Made by a program: the position numbers and the translations under genes
DNA from: Desulfosporosinus acidiphilus SJ4
Lineage (GTDB): Bacteria > Bacillota > Desulfitobacteriia > Desulfitobacteriales > Desulfitobacteriaceae
Reading direction: 5' to 3'
Assembly (NCBI RefSeq): GCF_000255115.2
Contig: NC_018068.1
Location: forward strand, 1,645,977 to 1,709,976
DNA: 64,000 bases
Shown here: positions 28,703-37,417 of the stretch, in pieces
Layout of the letters: every line of letters starts with the position of its first letter
How positions within the stretch are numbered: position 1 is the first letter of the stretch
The notes under the pieces: generated by a model
Database searches by the model: none
The model's input: only the letters and a program-made list of their open reading frames with translations
Told to the model about the DNA's origin: nothing

Positions 28703-28774
28703 ATGATTAACGTCAAAAGCCACCCGAAAAATCTATAGAATAAGTTGTAAACAAAAACTCAAAATACTATAATT

Positions 28775-29197
28775 ATGATATCGATAAACTTAAATATATT
28801 AATGAAAATAGAGGGTGTTTTTATTACAATTCAACTAGAAAAGATTGCTGAGTTTTATAAGGCTTTAGGTGATGAAACTAGGTTAATGATCGTTGATATG
28901 CTTTCTGAACAGGAAATGTGCGTCTGTGAAATCATAGAGCGACTTGGTCTTTCCCAACCTGCCGTGTCTCATCATTTAAAGATTCTTAAACACGCTGGGA
29001 TTTTACGCGATACAAAGGAAGGTAAATGGATTTATTATTCTCTTAATATGGGTGTCTTTAGTTTAGTATTTCCGGGAGAAGAAGGAAGTTTGTTAGCAAG
29101 TTATGCCCAATCTCTCGAATCTAAACTCAATCAATCTATGCCATCACGAATCAGGAAGGACCCGGATTTATGTGAGCGATTAACTAAAAAGAAGTAA
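28775..29197 (+). CDS. ArsR-family transcriptional repressor
   Basis: A protein of up to 140 residues. The winged-helix region reads FYKALGDETRLMIVDML then SQPAVSHHLKILKHAGILR. A CVCE motif in helix 3, the classical ArsR/CadC metal or arsenite site, is present. The C-terminal tail has SRIRKDPDLCERL with another Cys. The start is uncertain: the ATG at 28775 lacks a ribosome site, while GAGGGTG lies before a downstream ATT. Followed by the duplicated DGC module. Confidence 0.85.
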   Translation: MISINLNILMKIEGVFITIQLEKIAEFYKALGDETRLMIVDMLSEQEMCVCEIIERLGLSQPAVSHHLKILKHAGILRDTKEGKWIYYSLNMGVFSLVFPGEEGSLLASYAQSLESKLNQSMPSRIRKDPDLCERLTKKK

Positions 29198-29304
29198 AAA
29201 GTATTACGATAAAAACGGGCAGCCGATGTAGTATGATTTGATTGGCCTTTCCATTCATAGTGGAGAGGCTTTAATACAAATTCAGCCAAAGAAGGTGCTT
29301 GAAC

Positions 29305-29541
29305 ATGAAGACATGTCGAAATTGCGGATTAGGTATTGAGGTAGATAATGATCAGATGATCTGCTTTAAGTACAAAACGACGAGTAATTCTGAACATGAA
29401 AAATCAGACTGTCTCTATTTTATCCAAAAAATTATTGAAGATGGCGAGCCTTTGCCACCTATACAACATCTTTTGTTAGTTGAGCAAGAGATAAAAAAGG
29501 GTAAAATGAACATTAGTATTAATGATGGTTTTCGGTTATAA
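29305..29541 (+). CDS. small Cys-containing protein of the duplicated module, copy 1
   Basis: A 78-residue protein: CRNCGLGIEVDNDQMICFKYKT at the start gives a possible three-to-four Cys metal site (C3, C6, C19, then DCLYF). The ATG at 29305 has GAAGGTG upstream (copy 2 has the stronger GGAGGTG). It differs from copy 2 by a few residues (E33D, P/S, L/P). Always followed by a DGC-like protein here. Unrecognised family. Confidence 0.7.
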   Translation: MKTCRNCGLGIEVDNDQMICFKYKTTSNSEHEKSDCLYFIQKIIEDGEPLPPIQHLLLVEQEIKKGKMNISINDGFRL

Positions 29542-29577
29542 GTATGCAGTGCCTTGAGCAATGAAAGGATAACTATT

Positions 29578-29862
29578 ATGAATATTGGAATATTCCCTTG
29601 TCAAGGACGTTGTAACGTTAGTATGATGACAAAAACGGTAGCTGCATTTTTCGAGGATGATAAGATAGTACGCGTATTACCTCATTTGAATTTACCCCTT
29701 AATAATGAAACAGTTTCTAACGAGAAGTTTATTGCCCTGAATGGCTGCCCTGCAAAATGTGCTTCCAAGGAATTTGAAATTGCTAGAATTAAACCACATG
29801 AAGAGGTTGTCATGACTAAGGATTTTGATCCAAAAATAATGAAAACTATGAAGAGTTATTAA
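29578..29862 (+). pseudogene. frameshifted copy of the small DGC-like protein
   Basis: Reads MNIGIFPCQGRCNVSMMTK and ALNGCPAKCASKEFE like the intact copy at 50848, but a one-base deletion at about 29831 changes ...DFDPKNNEKYEE to ...DFDPKIMKTMKSY and stops. About 20 C-terminal residues are lost and the downstream remnant breaks at 29888. The conserved Cys motifs remain, so some function could persist. Confidence 0.75.
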
Positions 29863-29926
29863 ATACGGATGATGAGGTATTCTTAGTGTGAATAATGAAC
29901 GAACTAATTTATTACAAAAAAATGAC

Positions 29927-29974
29927 CTTGCTTTCGAGGAAATTACACCTTGAAGCAAGGTCATAAATGTTTCA
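29927..29974. terminator. hairpin, probable bidirectional terminator
   Basis: ATGACCTTGCTT near 29929 is matched by AAGCAAGGTCAT at about 29955-29966, a long perfect stem, between the plus-strand DGC remnant and the minus-strand MFS. Confidence 0.55.
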
Positions 29975-30104
29975 GAGAGGCTTAATGAAAACGGTAACAG
30001 TAAATTCGACAAAGCCGTGAACTACATTGAGTATTAATATGGGTTAGGTAAACATTCACGATTCTTTTTCAGCATAGAATTATAGATTTGAAGATTTATA
30101 TAGG

Positions 30105-31277
30105 CTATTTGGAAGTTTTGATTCCAACGACATGTCCACGAATGAAAACAAAACTTAAGCAAAGAGTAATAACTAAGGCAACCCCATAGATAATAAACAG
30201 CTGCAATAGTCCAAAAGTTGCTATGAGTCTGCTTCCAATGGCCGTCCCAACACCACCGCCTCCCATAAAGCAGAAGGCAACTAGTGACATGGCCGCTCCT
30301 CGTGCTTTTTGGGCAAATTCTGTGGCCCTGGTCAATAATGTTGAGTGCGTAAAGATAAAGCCAAGCCCTAACAGAGCGACTCCTAAAATAAGCAGGATTA
30401 GATTTGTACCCAAAGAATAGAGAATAAAGTCGGCCAGGGCAGCAAATAGCAATCCAAAAGTTAATACTGTTCTAGCCCCGACTTTTTGTGAGAGTTTACC
30501 ACTTAAACGTCCTCCTATAACCGTCATAATTCCAAAACCTGTCATGATGAGACCGATATAAAAGAAATTAAAGTGATAAGTTTGTGCTATATAGGAGCCA
30601 ATGTAGGAAAAACTGCCAACGATAAAAATCCCTTCGAGCAAGACTATAAAATACGTGAGGAGACTTTCGGAAGTCGCCAAAAGTTTTTTGTAGGGTGCTA
30701 GTAGTTTACTGTTAGGATTTTTATCAGAGGGCAGACTTTTGTAGTTTTTAAGAAGTAAAATTGTTGGGATTAGAGAAAAAACAGAATAGGCCGCAAAAAC
30801 CCCTCGCCAGTTCAGAAAAAAGGCAATGGTTCCGCCAATGGCCATACTCAATCCTTGGCCGAGAAAAGAGATGCCCATAAAACTGCCAATGGCACCTTGT
30901 CGCTCTTGAAGAGGAAAGACATCACCAATTAAAGCCAAGGAAATTGGCATGACTGAAGCAGCAAACAATCCTGTCAAAGCCCTGAAAAGGGCTAGGCTCG
31001 TCAAGCTGCTGCCGAAAGCACAGAGACCTGTCGCAATAGTAAATGCAATCATGGAAAATGTAATCACTTGTTTTTTGCCATAGCGATCGGCAAGCGGTCC
31101 AAAGATAACCTGAAAAATACCAAAAGGAATCATGTAAGCACTTATTAATAAGCCGGCTTTAGCAATATCGATGTTCAAGTTTTGAGAAATCGCAGGTAAT
31201 AAGGGAGAAACGACCCAATTATCAGCCATAACAATAAATCCGGCCAGGCCAAGTAACGCGATAAGATTCTTCTTCAC
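30105..31277 (-). CDS. MFS exporter (12 TM, DHA1 type)
   Basis: About 390 residues. The GTG start at 31277 (VKKNLIALLGLAGFIVMADNW) is preferred over a longer ATG reading because GAGGTG lies just before it and the first helix begins at once. Loop motif FGPLADRYGKKQVI and the GSFMGISFLGQGLSMAIGG helix-5 region identify a drug:H+ antiporter-like MFS. It sits next to the arsenic-mercury island, but its substrate is not evident. Confidence 0.82.
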   Translation of the reverse strand: MKKNLIALLGLAGFIVMADNWVVSPLLPAISQNLNIDIAKAGLLISAYMIPFGIFQVIFGPLADRYGKKQVITFSMIAFTIATGLCAFGSSLTSLALFRALTGLFAASVMPISLALIGDVFPLQERQGAIGSFMGISFLGQGLSMAIGGTIAFFLNWRGVFAAYSVFSLIPTILLLKNYKSLPSDKNPNSKLLAPYKKLLATSESLLTYFIVLLEGIFIVGSFSYIGSYIAQTYHFNFFYIGLIMTGFGIMTVIGGRLSGKLSQKVGARTVLTFGLLFAALADFILYSLGTNLILLILGVALLGLGFIFTHSTLLTRATEFAQKARGAAMSLVAFCFMGGGGVGTAIGSRLIATFGLLQLFIIYGVALVITLCLSFVFIRGHVVGIKTSK

Positions 31278-31360
31278 GTCCACACACCTCGTTTCACTTA
31301 TTTTGGGGGGGAAGAATAAACTTAGACTCAAAACAACTGATGAGTTTAAGAGTAAATGGC

Positions 31361-32332
31361 TTATGAAATGATGAAGTTAAACATATAACCCGTAAAAATG
31401 ATTCCACAACCGACGATCGTTACAAAAATTGCAAGCAGTTTTGGCTTTAAAACCTTACGCAGTAAGATCATTTCAGGAATGCTCAAGGCGGTGACCGCCA
31501 TCATGAAAGCGAGCGCGGTGCCCATAGCGACACCTGCTCTGGTAAGCTCACTGACCAGAGGAATGACACCTGCAGCGTTCGAATATAACGGGATACCGAA
31601 GAGAACTGCGACCACCACAGCAAAAGGATTATTTTTCCCGGCGTATTTGGCCAGCGCATCCTTAGGAATCCATCCGTGCATAAATCCACCAATCGCAATA
31701 CCTATCACGACATAAATCCATATTTTCTTAATGAGGTCCAAGGTGAAAACCCAGGCATCGCGAAGTCGTTCGCTTAACGTGGGAATCGGTATTTCGAGCC
31801 CATCATCATTAAGCTTAATTTCATAGACATAGCCCTCGACATATTTTTCTAATCCGAGCTTGCCTAAGATGAGACCGCTTATAAGAGCGATGATTTCGCC
31901 GGACACAATATAGATGAGAGCAATTTTAAGCCCGAAGAGGCTGTATAGGAGTCCCAGAGCGACTTCATTAACCATTGGGGCAGCTACTAAATATGAAAAT
32001 GTTACTCCTAAGGGAATACCGGCTTCAACAAAGCCTATAAACAAGGGCACCGCTGAGCAGGAACAAAAGGGAGTGACGATGCCAAGCAGTGCTGCGAGGA
32101 CGTGAGCAAGAAAGGTATGCCCTTTTTTAGCAGCAAGAATTTTTCGGGTTTTTTCCGGTGGAAAGAAACTGCGAATAAAGGTAATTGCATAGATGATTAA
32201 GAAAAGCAGAATGAAGATCTTGATAGTATCGTAGACAAAAAAGTCAAGCGCACTTCCAAGTTTTGAATCTTTGGCAATATTAAATACGGAGTAAATAAGC
32301 CAGTCGGCTAAATTTTGAGTCCAAGTAAACAT
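31361..32332 (-). CDS. DUF318-type permease (ArsP/SO_0444 family)
   Basis: A 323-residue membrane protein with about eight helices. The start at 32332 is chosen because AGGAAGTGA precedes it. The diagnostic VTPFCSCSAVPLFIGFVEAGIPLGVTFSY block with CSCS occurs in the first half, and VPLVSELTRAGVAMGTALAF with MAVTALSIPEM in the second. Members include ArsP, which exports methylated trivalent arsenicals, and uncharacterised metal-linked permeases. It follows a redox thioredoxin and ArsR, supporting a metalloid export role. Confidence 0.85.
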   Translation of the reverse strand: MFTWTQNLADWLIYSVFNIAKDSKLGSALDFFVYDTIKIFILLFLIIYAITFIRSFFPPEKTRKILAAKKGHTFLAHVLAALLGIVTPFCSCSAVPLFIGFVEAGIPLGVTFSYLVAAPMVNEVALGLLYSLFGLKIALIYIVSGEIIALISGLILGKLGLEKYVEGYVYEIKLNDDGLEIPIPTLSERLRDAWVFTLDLIKKIWIYVVIGIAIGGFMHGWIPKDALAKYAGKNNPFAVVVAVLFGIPLYSNAAGVIPLVSELTRAGVAMGTALAFMMAVTALSIPEMILLRKVLKPKLLAIFVTIVGCGIIFTGYMFNFIIS

Positions 32333-32524
32333 ATAATCACTTCCTGTATTACTATTTAAACTGGTTATGTGCTTGGGAAAGAGGGTACAATATAGCCTAT
32401 AAAACGATAAGAGAGAAGCGACTGAAGGATGAATGTTCACCTCCTATAAGTAATTAAGTATTTTCTAATATTATTATAATACGTCATTTTTCTTTTTCAA
32501 GAGAGGCAGACCGTAAAAAATAAA

Positions 32525-32552
32525 AAAACCGTCATCATCTGATGGCGGTTTT
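32525..32552 (-). terminator. terminator or attenuator between trx-like gene and permease
   Basis: AAAACCGTCATCA pairs with TGATGGCGGTTTT. On the minus strand it lies after the thioredoxin-like gene and before the permease, so the permease may need readthrough or its own promoter. Confidence 0.6.
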
Positions 32553-32601
32553 AAGGTCAAGTTGTGGTGAATAATAGAAAAGGTAGCAAAGGTTGGTGAA
32601 T

Positions 32602-32841
32602 TTAATTTTGCGTTTGAATTAACTTTATAATTTCGGCCACAGACAATACTTTTCCATACGATTTCACCTTTTCGTTAATCACAAATCCAGGAGTTCTCAT
32701 GACGCCGTACTTCATGACCTCTTTAATGTCCTCAACTTTCGTTATCGAGGCATCGATTCCTATCTCAGCAATGGCCGCTTTGGCATTAGCCTCTAATTTC
32801 TTGCAGTTGGCACAACCGCTGCCCAGAATTTTGATCTCCAT
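32602..32841 (-). CDS. redox-active small thioredoxin-like protein
   Basis: A 79-residue minimal thioredoxin fold with the active site GCANCKKLE and the cis-Pro region MRTPGFVINEKVKS. It belongs to the MTH895-like redox-active disulfide proteins that nearly always neighbour DUF318 permeases and ArsR. GGAGGT precedes the start, 13 bp after the arsR stop. It may pass electrons to the CSCS cysteines of the permease (inference). Confidence 0.88.
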   Translation of the reverse strand: MEIKILGSGCANCKKLEANAKAAIAEIGIDASITKVEDIKEVMKYGVMRTPGFVINEKVKSYGKVLSVAEIIKLIQTQN

Positions 32842-32854
32842 TTTCTGTACCTCC

Positions 32855-33169
32855 TTAAGTAATAGATTCTTGAATGCTCATAATATGGGCGATAGCAAAC
32901 TCATCCGTTAGTTCAATAATAGCTTTAACTTTCTCAGAGCTTATTCGATAATGAATATTGAGCCCAACCCTCTCACTTGCGACTAAACCAGCCTCTTTAA
33001 GGATCTTTAAGTGTTGTGATAGGTTTGATTGGCTAAATTCAACATCTTCAGTGAGCTTGCAGACACATTTAGGTCCATCGAGTAAAAATTTAACAATCTT
33101 ATAACGAATCGGATGGCCCAACGCCTTTAAAATTTTTGCGCTTAATTCTATTTGGTTCATGATGTTCAT
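32855..33169 (-). CDS. ArsR-family repressor
   Basis: A 104-residue winged-helix protein: LGHPIRYKIVKFLLDGPKCVCKL with a CVC metal/metalloid site at the start of the recognition region, then SQSNLSQHLKILKEAGLV. It leads the trx-like/permease operon and diverges from a second arsR. The palindrome ATAAAT-CAATTTTA-ATTTAT at 33222-33241 upstream may be its operator. Confidence 0.88.
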   Translation of the reverse strand: MNIMNQIELSAKILKALGHPIRYKIVKFLLDGPKCVCKLTEDVEFSQSNLSQHLKILKEAGLVASERVGLNIHYRISSEKVKAIIELTDEFAIAHIMSIQESIT

Positions 33170-33221
33170 CCTTTATAGGTATAATCGCTTTACAAGAATA
33201 ATTATATTATAAAATACTAAT

Positions 33222-33241
33222 ATAAATCAATTTTAATTTAT
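33222..33241. promoter_or_regulatory. candidate ArsR operator palindrome
   Basis: ATAAAT (33222-33227) and ATTTAT (33236-33241) flank an 8-base A/T spacer between the two divergent arsR genes, the arrangement and composition expected of ArsR sites. A second pair ATATC...GATAT lies at about 33298-33317 just upstream of the plus-strand arsR. Confidence 0.4.
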
Positions 33242-33328
33242 TTGTATAATCTAATACAAGCACGAAGACAACAGTGAGGATACATATGCCTCTTGTTCAT
33301 ATCTAAAAAATTTGATATAATTAGTTTC

Positions 33329-33634
33329 ATGATAGATATTGTTAAAATTTCGAAAGCACTCGGTGATCCTATTCGCTATAACATTTTATTGATGCTCCTC
33401 AACCATAAAGGATGCACTTCATCACTATGTCAGACAGACATGGAGGGCGTGTGCAATTGTGAGATTATGGAGGAGTTTGGTATGATTCAGTCTCGTGTTT
33501 CTTACCATATGAAAGAACTCTGCGAAAGTGGGCTTGTCACAGAAATACCCAAGGGAAAGTGGAAATATTATACTCTGAATAAGGAGGCCATACGAGAGTA
33601 TAGCAAAGAATTAGGGGTTATTTTTCAACTATAA
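33329..33634 (+). CDS. ArsR-family repressor of the ars-hgc operon
   Basis: A 101-residue winged-helix protein starting MIDIVKISKALGDPIRYNIL. Its metalloid site is unusual: HKGCTSSLCQTDMEGVCNCE, a five-residue-longer loop with four cysteines, followed by SRVSYHMKELCESGLV. It lies 144 bp upstream of ACR3 and diverges from the other arsR, so it is the likely regulator of ACR3-arsC-hgcA-hgcB. Ligand could be As(III), Sb(III) or Hg(II). Confidence 0.88.
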   Translation: MIDIVKISKALGDPIRYNILLMLLNHKGCTSSLCQTDMEGVCNCEIMEEFGMIQSRVSYHMKELCESGLVTEIPKGKWKYYTLNKEAIREYSKELGVIFQL

Positions 33635-33778
33635 CCCCTATTATTTTGAGGTAACCATCAAAATTTCTTGATATGTTAAGGAAAACTTAAGTTATCGTGA
33701 TTAATGGAACACACATTACCTATGATAAGGCTTATATGTTTTTTATGAATAGTTAAATAAAATTGGAGGCGATACATA

Positions 33779-34840
33779 ATGAACCATGAGAAACCTGTTA
33801 GTCGCAAACTCTCTACTCTGGACCGATATTTAACGTTATGGATTTTCTTGGCTATGGCAGTTGGGGTGGGATTAGGATACTTTGTTCCTTCGTTTTCTCA
33901 ATTTCTTAATCACTTGTCGGTTGGGACGACCTCGATACCGATTGCTATTGGTTTAATCGTTATGATGTATCCCCCTTTAGCTAAAGTTAATTACAGGGAA
34001 ATCGGAAAGGTCTTTAAAAATGGCCGGGTTTTAGGCTTGTCCTTAATTCAAAACTGGGTGATAGGGCCTGTCTTAATGTTTTTACTTGCGATAATCTTTT
34101 TACGTGGTTATCCCCAGTACATGGTTGGGTTAATTCTCATTGGATTGGCTCGGTGCATTGCCATGGTCATTGTTTGGAACAGTTTGGCTGAAGGAGATTC
34201 TGAGTATGCGGCGGCGCTGGTAGCCTTTAACTCTGTATTTCAAGTGCTGTTTTATTCCGTTTATGCCTATTTGTTTATTACGGTTTTGCCGGGAGTATTT
34301 GGCCTGAAAGGAATGCAGGTCCATGTTTCAATGGGTGATGTTGCAGCCAGTGTAGGAATCTATCTAGGCATACCTTTCCTAGGAGGTATGCTAACGAGGC
34401 TTTTCTTAGAACCGGCTAAGGGAACTGATTGGTACAAAGGTGTATTTGTTCCCAAAATAAGCCCATTAGCATTGATCGCTTTGTTATTTACCATCGTTAT
34501 TATGTTTAGTTATCAAGGCCGTTATATTGTTCAATTACCACTTGATGTTGTAAAGATAGGTATTCCGCTCGTTATTTATTTTGCTGTTATGTTTACGCTG
34601 TCCTTTTTCATAAGTAAACGGATGGGGATTAATTATGCTCAAACAACAAGTTTATCGTTTACTGCGGCGAGCAATAATTTTGAGTTGGCAATAGCCGTTG
34701 CAGTCGCTATGTTCGGAATTCAGTCCGGTCAAGCTTTTGCCGCTGTGATAGGGCCGTTGATTGAAGTGCCGGTTATGATTGCTCTTGTCAATGTTGCATT
34801 GAGCTGGCGCCGAAAATATTTTGGATTGCAAAAAAGTTGA
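33779..34840 (+). CDS. acr3: ACR3-family arsenite efflux permease
   Basis: A 353-residue, ten-helix membrane protein. [30 protein letters not shown] and the strictly conserved-Cys segment [19 protein letters not shown] are ACR3 hallmarks, as is [15 protein letters not shown] near the end. It exports As(III)/Sb(III) using the proton motive force. GGAGGCG precedes the start. First structural gene of the operon, 34 bp before arsC. Confidence 0.95.
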   Translation: MNHEKPVSRKLSTLDRYLTLWIFLAMAVGVGLGYFVPSFSQFLNHLSVGTTSIPIAIGLIVMMYPPLAKVNYREIGKVFKNGRVLGLSLIQNWVIGPVLMFLLAIIFLRGYPQYMVGLILIGLARCIAMVIVWNSLAEGDSEYAAALVAFNSVFQVLFYSVYAYLFITVLPGVFGLKGMQVHVSMGDVAASVGIYLGIPFLGGMLTRLFLEPAKGTDWYKGVFVPKISPLALIALLFTIVIMFSYQGRYIVQLPLDVVKIGIPLVIYFAVMFTLSFFISKRMGINYAQTTSLSFTAASNNFELAIAVAVAMFGIQSGQAFAAVIGPLIEVPVMIALVNVALSWRRKYFGLQKS

Positions 34841-34874
34841 TAGAATAGAATTTACTTTCTAAGGGGTTATACTA

Positions 34875-35288
34875 ATGAACAAAGTTAAAGTTGCATTTGT
34901 GTGTGTGCACAACTCGTGTCGCTCACAGATGGCAGAAGCTCTTGGCAAAATGCTTGCATCAGATGTCTTTGAGTCCTATTCAGCCGGTACGGAGAAGAGA
35001 CCGTATATCAATCAGGATGCCGTTCGGATTATTAAACAGCTGTACCATTTTAATATGGAAGAGGCGCAGTTCTCGAAGCTTATTTCGGATATTCCAACAC
35101 CGGATATTGTTATTACAATGGGTTGTAATGTGAATTGCCCTTATGTACCCTGCAATTACAGAGAAGACTGGGGTATTGAAGATCCTTCTGGAAAAAGTGA
35201 CGAAGAGTTCCTGAAGACGGCAAGAACTATAGAAAATATGGTTTTAGACCTGAAGGAACGGATAGCAAACAACGAAATTACAGTCTAA
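34875..35288 (+). CDS. arsC: arsenate reductase, thioredoxin-coupled type
   Basis: A 137-residue low-molecular-weight-phosphatase fold. The P-loop is C10-VHNS-C15-RS, and C84, C88 and C93 in TMGCNVNCPYVPC give the resolving cysteines of the thioredoxin-dependent ArsC. It reduces As(V) to As(III) for export by ACR3. AAGGGG precedes the ATG. Stop lies 13 bp before hgcA. Confidence 0.95.
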   Translation: MNKVKVAFVCVHNSCRSQMAEALGKMLASDVFESYSAGTEKRPYINQDAVRIIKQLYHFNMEEAQFSKLISDIPTPDIVITMGCNVNCPYVPCNYREDWGIEDPSGKSDEEFLKTARTIENMVLDLKERIANNEITV

Positions 35289-35301
35289 GATGAGGAGCAC
35301 T

Positions 35302-36306
35302 ATGTTAGAAATAAGCAGTAGCAGAGAAATCAAAATTACTCAAACGTCTTCGGAATTAATGATGCGTGATATATTAGGTTCTTGGAAGGCCCGATGGGGA
35401 ATAAACCGGATGAATTATAAAGTCGAGCCGGGTCTTTATAGTATCGGAAAGCCTGATAAATCCTCCCCCGTTTTTGTTTCGGCAAATTATAAAATGAGCT
35501 TTGACAGCTTAAGAAAAGAATTAAGCGGATTCGATGCCTATATCATGGTTATAGATACCAAAGGAATTAACGTTTGGTGTGCCGCAGGCAAGGGGACATT
35601 TGGGACAACAGAAATTATAAACCGTATTGCTATCGTTCAATTAGACAAGGTTGTTTCTCACAGAAATATAATACTGCCACAATTAGGGGCACCGGGTGTC
35701 GTCGGTCACGAAGTATTAAAGTATTCTGGTTTCAGAGTTATCTATGGACCGGTAAGAGCTAAGGATATTAAGGACTTTATGAATGCCGGAATGAAGGCTG
35801 CTTCTGAAATGAGGAGGGTTAAGTTCAGTGCCTATGATAGGTTGGTTTTAACTCCGGTTGAATTAGTTAATACAATTAAGCCTTCATTAATGATATTTGG
35901 AGTGCTTTTTTTGCTAAACCTTATTGGGATAGGGCCATTCGGCTTCGTTGATTTTTACGGGTATTTAGGTTCCTTGATCGTTGGATGTGTGTTAACTCCG
36001 GTACTGCTCCCTTGGATTCCCGGACGGGCCTTCGCTTGGAAAGGCTGGTTATTGGGGCTTATCTGGGCAGTCATCGTAAATTTGCTGAATGGATGGCCGT
36101 ATGCACCGCAATATGGCTTATTAAAAGCTCTGGGTTATTTGTTGATTCTTCCTTCACTTTCTGCTTACCTGGCTATGAATTTCACAGGCTCTTCAACATA
36201 TACTTCCTTCTCAGGTGTATTGAAAGAGATGAAAACGGCTATTCCGGCGATTATAATTTCGGTAGTTTTAGGGGTTATTTTGATTTTGGTTAATAGCTTT
36301 ATCTAG
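35302..36306 (+). CDS. hgcA: HgcA, corrinoid membrane protein for mercury methylation
   Basis: A 334-residue protein. The start at 35302 is set by GAGGAG. Residues 55-190 form the corrinoid-binding domain with the signature cap-helix motif N90-VWC93-AAGKGTF; C93 is the predicted lower axial ligand of cobalt. VSHRNIILPQLGAPGVVGHEV is also typical. From about residue 190 there are about five transmembrane helices. Known role in the family: transfers methyl from methyl-corrinoid to Hg(II), giving methylmercury. It directly follows arsC and precedes hgcB by 17 bp. Full length, no lesion seen. Confidence 0.96.
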   Translation: MLEISSSREIKITQTSSELMMRDILGSWKARWGINRMNYKVEPGLYSIGKPDKSSPVFVSANYKMSFDSLRKELSGFDAYIMVIDTKGINVWCAAGKGTFGTTEIINRIAIVQLDKVVSHRNIILPQLGAPGVVGHEVLKYSGFRVIYGPVRAKDIKDFMNAGMKAASEMRRVKFSAYDRLVLTPVELVNTIKPSLMIFGVLFLLNLIGIGPFGFVDFYGYLGSLIVGCVLTPVLLPWIPGRAFAWKGWLLGLIWAVIVNLLNGWPYAPQYGLLKALGYLLILPSLSAYLAMNFTGSSTYTSFSGVLKEMKTAIPAIIISVVLGVILILVNSFI

Positions 36307-36323
36307 CACAAAAGGAGTATAAA

Positions 36324-36614
36324 ATGAAGAATAGATATTTGAAAAATGTCTCTACTTTAAAGATGGAACCCGAGAAATGCACAGGCTGTGGAAAGTGTCT
36401 TGAGGTCTGCCCTCATAACGTTTTTGTCATGACAAATGGTAAATCGGTAATTACGGAAAAAGATAATTGCATCGAATGTGGCGCATGCGTCAAAAACTGT
36501 CCGTTTAATGCTCTGGAAGTTAAACCTGGCGTTGGTTGCGCTTCGGCCATTATTAAAGGCTGGCTTACAGGGACCGAACCGAGTTGTGATTGTTCGGATG
36601 GTAGCTGCTGCTAA
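36324..36614 (+). CDS. hgcB: HgcB, ferredoxin partner of HgcA
   Basis: A 96-residue dicluster ferredoxin. Cys 19/22/25/29 and 49/52/55/59 form two CxxCxxCxxxCP [4Fe-4S] sites; the extra C72 in PGVGCASAII and the C-terminal Cys pair (C95-C96, with C88 and C90 before) are the HgcB-specific cysteines thought to bind Hg and pass electrons to the HgcA corrinoid. AAAGGAG precedes the ATG. Last gene of the ars-hgc operon. Confidence 0.96.
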   Translation: MKNRYLKNVSTLKMEPEKCTGCGKCLEVCPHNVFVMTNGKSVITEKDNCIECGACVKNCPFNALEVKPGVGCASAIIKGWLTGTEPSCDCSDGSCC

Positions 36615-36703
36615 TTTACGGAATGCACCCCTTTTTAAGCCGATGCACCCCCCTTTATCAAAAGCGGAGGTGCATCGTTAATTTGTATCAATAGTTTTGA
36701 GTC

Positions 36704-37063
36704 ATTAGACAAAAAACCTATACGGTAGACTTTCTAAGCAAAAAATGTGTTGAAAGTAATGGCCATGCTGCCCAATACTACGTCGAGGATTGCCACCCGG
36801 CAATTATTTCTAAAGAAGATTTTGCAGCCGTTCAACTGGAATTTAAGAGAAGGTACAGCATGCGCGGGTACTCTAAGACAGGAAGGAGCACTTCCACGGG
36901 TACCCTTTTTGCGGGAAACTGTTCTGCCAAAACCGCGGTTCTAAGTTTAGAAGGTCGGCCTGGGGAACAGAGAATAAAAAGCATGTGTAGATTTGCATCA
37001 ACCAACAGAATGGTGATGCTGCATGTGAGAAAAAATGAGAAGGATTTAGAAAAGGCCTTTTGA
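36704..37063 (+). pseudogene. remnant of a large serine recombinase
   Basis: Reading frame QKTYTVDFLSKK...GHAAQYYVEDCHPAIISKEDF...GYSKTGRSTSTG matches the recombinase and zinc-ribbon region of large serine integrases/resolvases (QYYVEDSHPAI). Further on another frame reads KFRRSAWGTENKKHV, then a TAG where Trp is expected, then ICINQQNGDAAC. The catalytic N-terminal domain is missing. It lies 90 bp after hgcB, a scar of a mobile element beside the island. Confidence 0.75.
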
Positions 37064-37417
37064 ACAACAAACAGGCAATCCTGACTATAGGATATGTCTT
37101 ATTGGCGCTAGATTTTTGTTATTAGTATTAACATTTATAAAATTTTATTTTTATGGTAAATATTTTAGTAACGCTATAAAATAGGAACATTTGGAATTAT
37201 ATTGAGTGATAAGCAAATTACATTATGTAAATAATAACTTAAAATATTTTTAAGAGGTGAGAATCTTGATAATAAATATAGTTAAGTGAGTTAGTTTCAT
37301 AATTCATACCCCTTGATATAAGCGGGCTTTTTACCCGTAAAAAAAGGAGTACCTCCCCAAAATCTCGAAAGTGTAAGTGACCAAACAAACACCGAGAGGT
37401 TGAAAGGAGAACTCCCA

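Larger units (their letters stand above)
29196..29888 (+). repeat. 0.69-kb duplicated block, copy 1
   Basis: This block is nearly identical to 50466-51159, starting at AAAAAGTATTACGATAAA and ending at TATTCTTAGTG. It carries both small genes and their leader. Copy 1 has a one-base deletion near 29831 relative to copy 2. No transposase or terminal repeats border it. Confidence 0.9.

Noticed and set aside
35302-36306. HgcA gene being a CdhD/acetyl-CoA synthase corrinoid subunit
   Set aside because: The NVWCAAGK cap helix, C-terminal transmembrane helices and adjacent HgcB are specific to HgcA; no CdhE or ACS genes are present.
36747-37070. Several short plus- and minus-strand frames after hgcB
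   Set aside because: They are pieces of the frameshifted serine recombinase remnant or its antisense, not separate genes.
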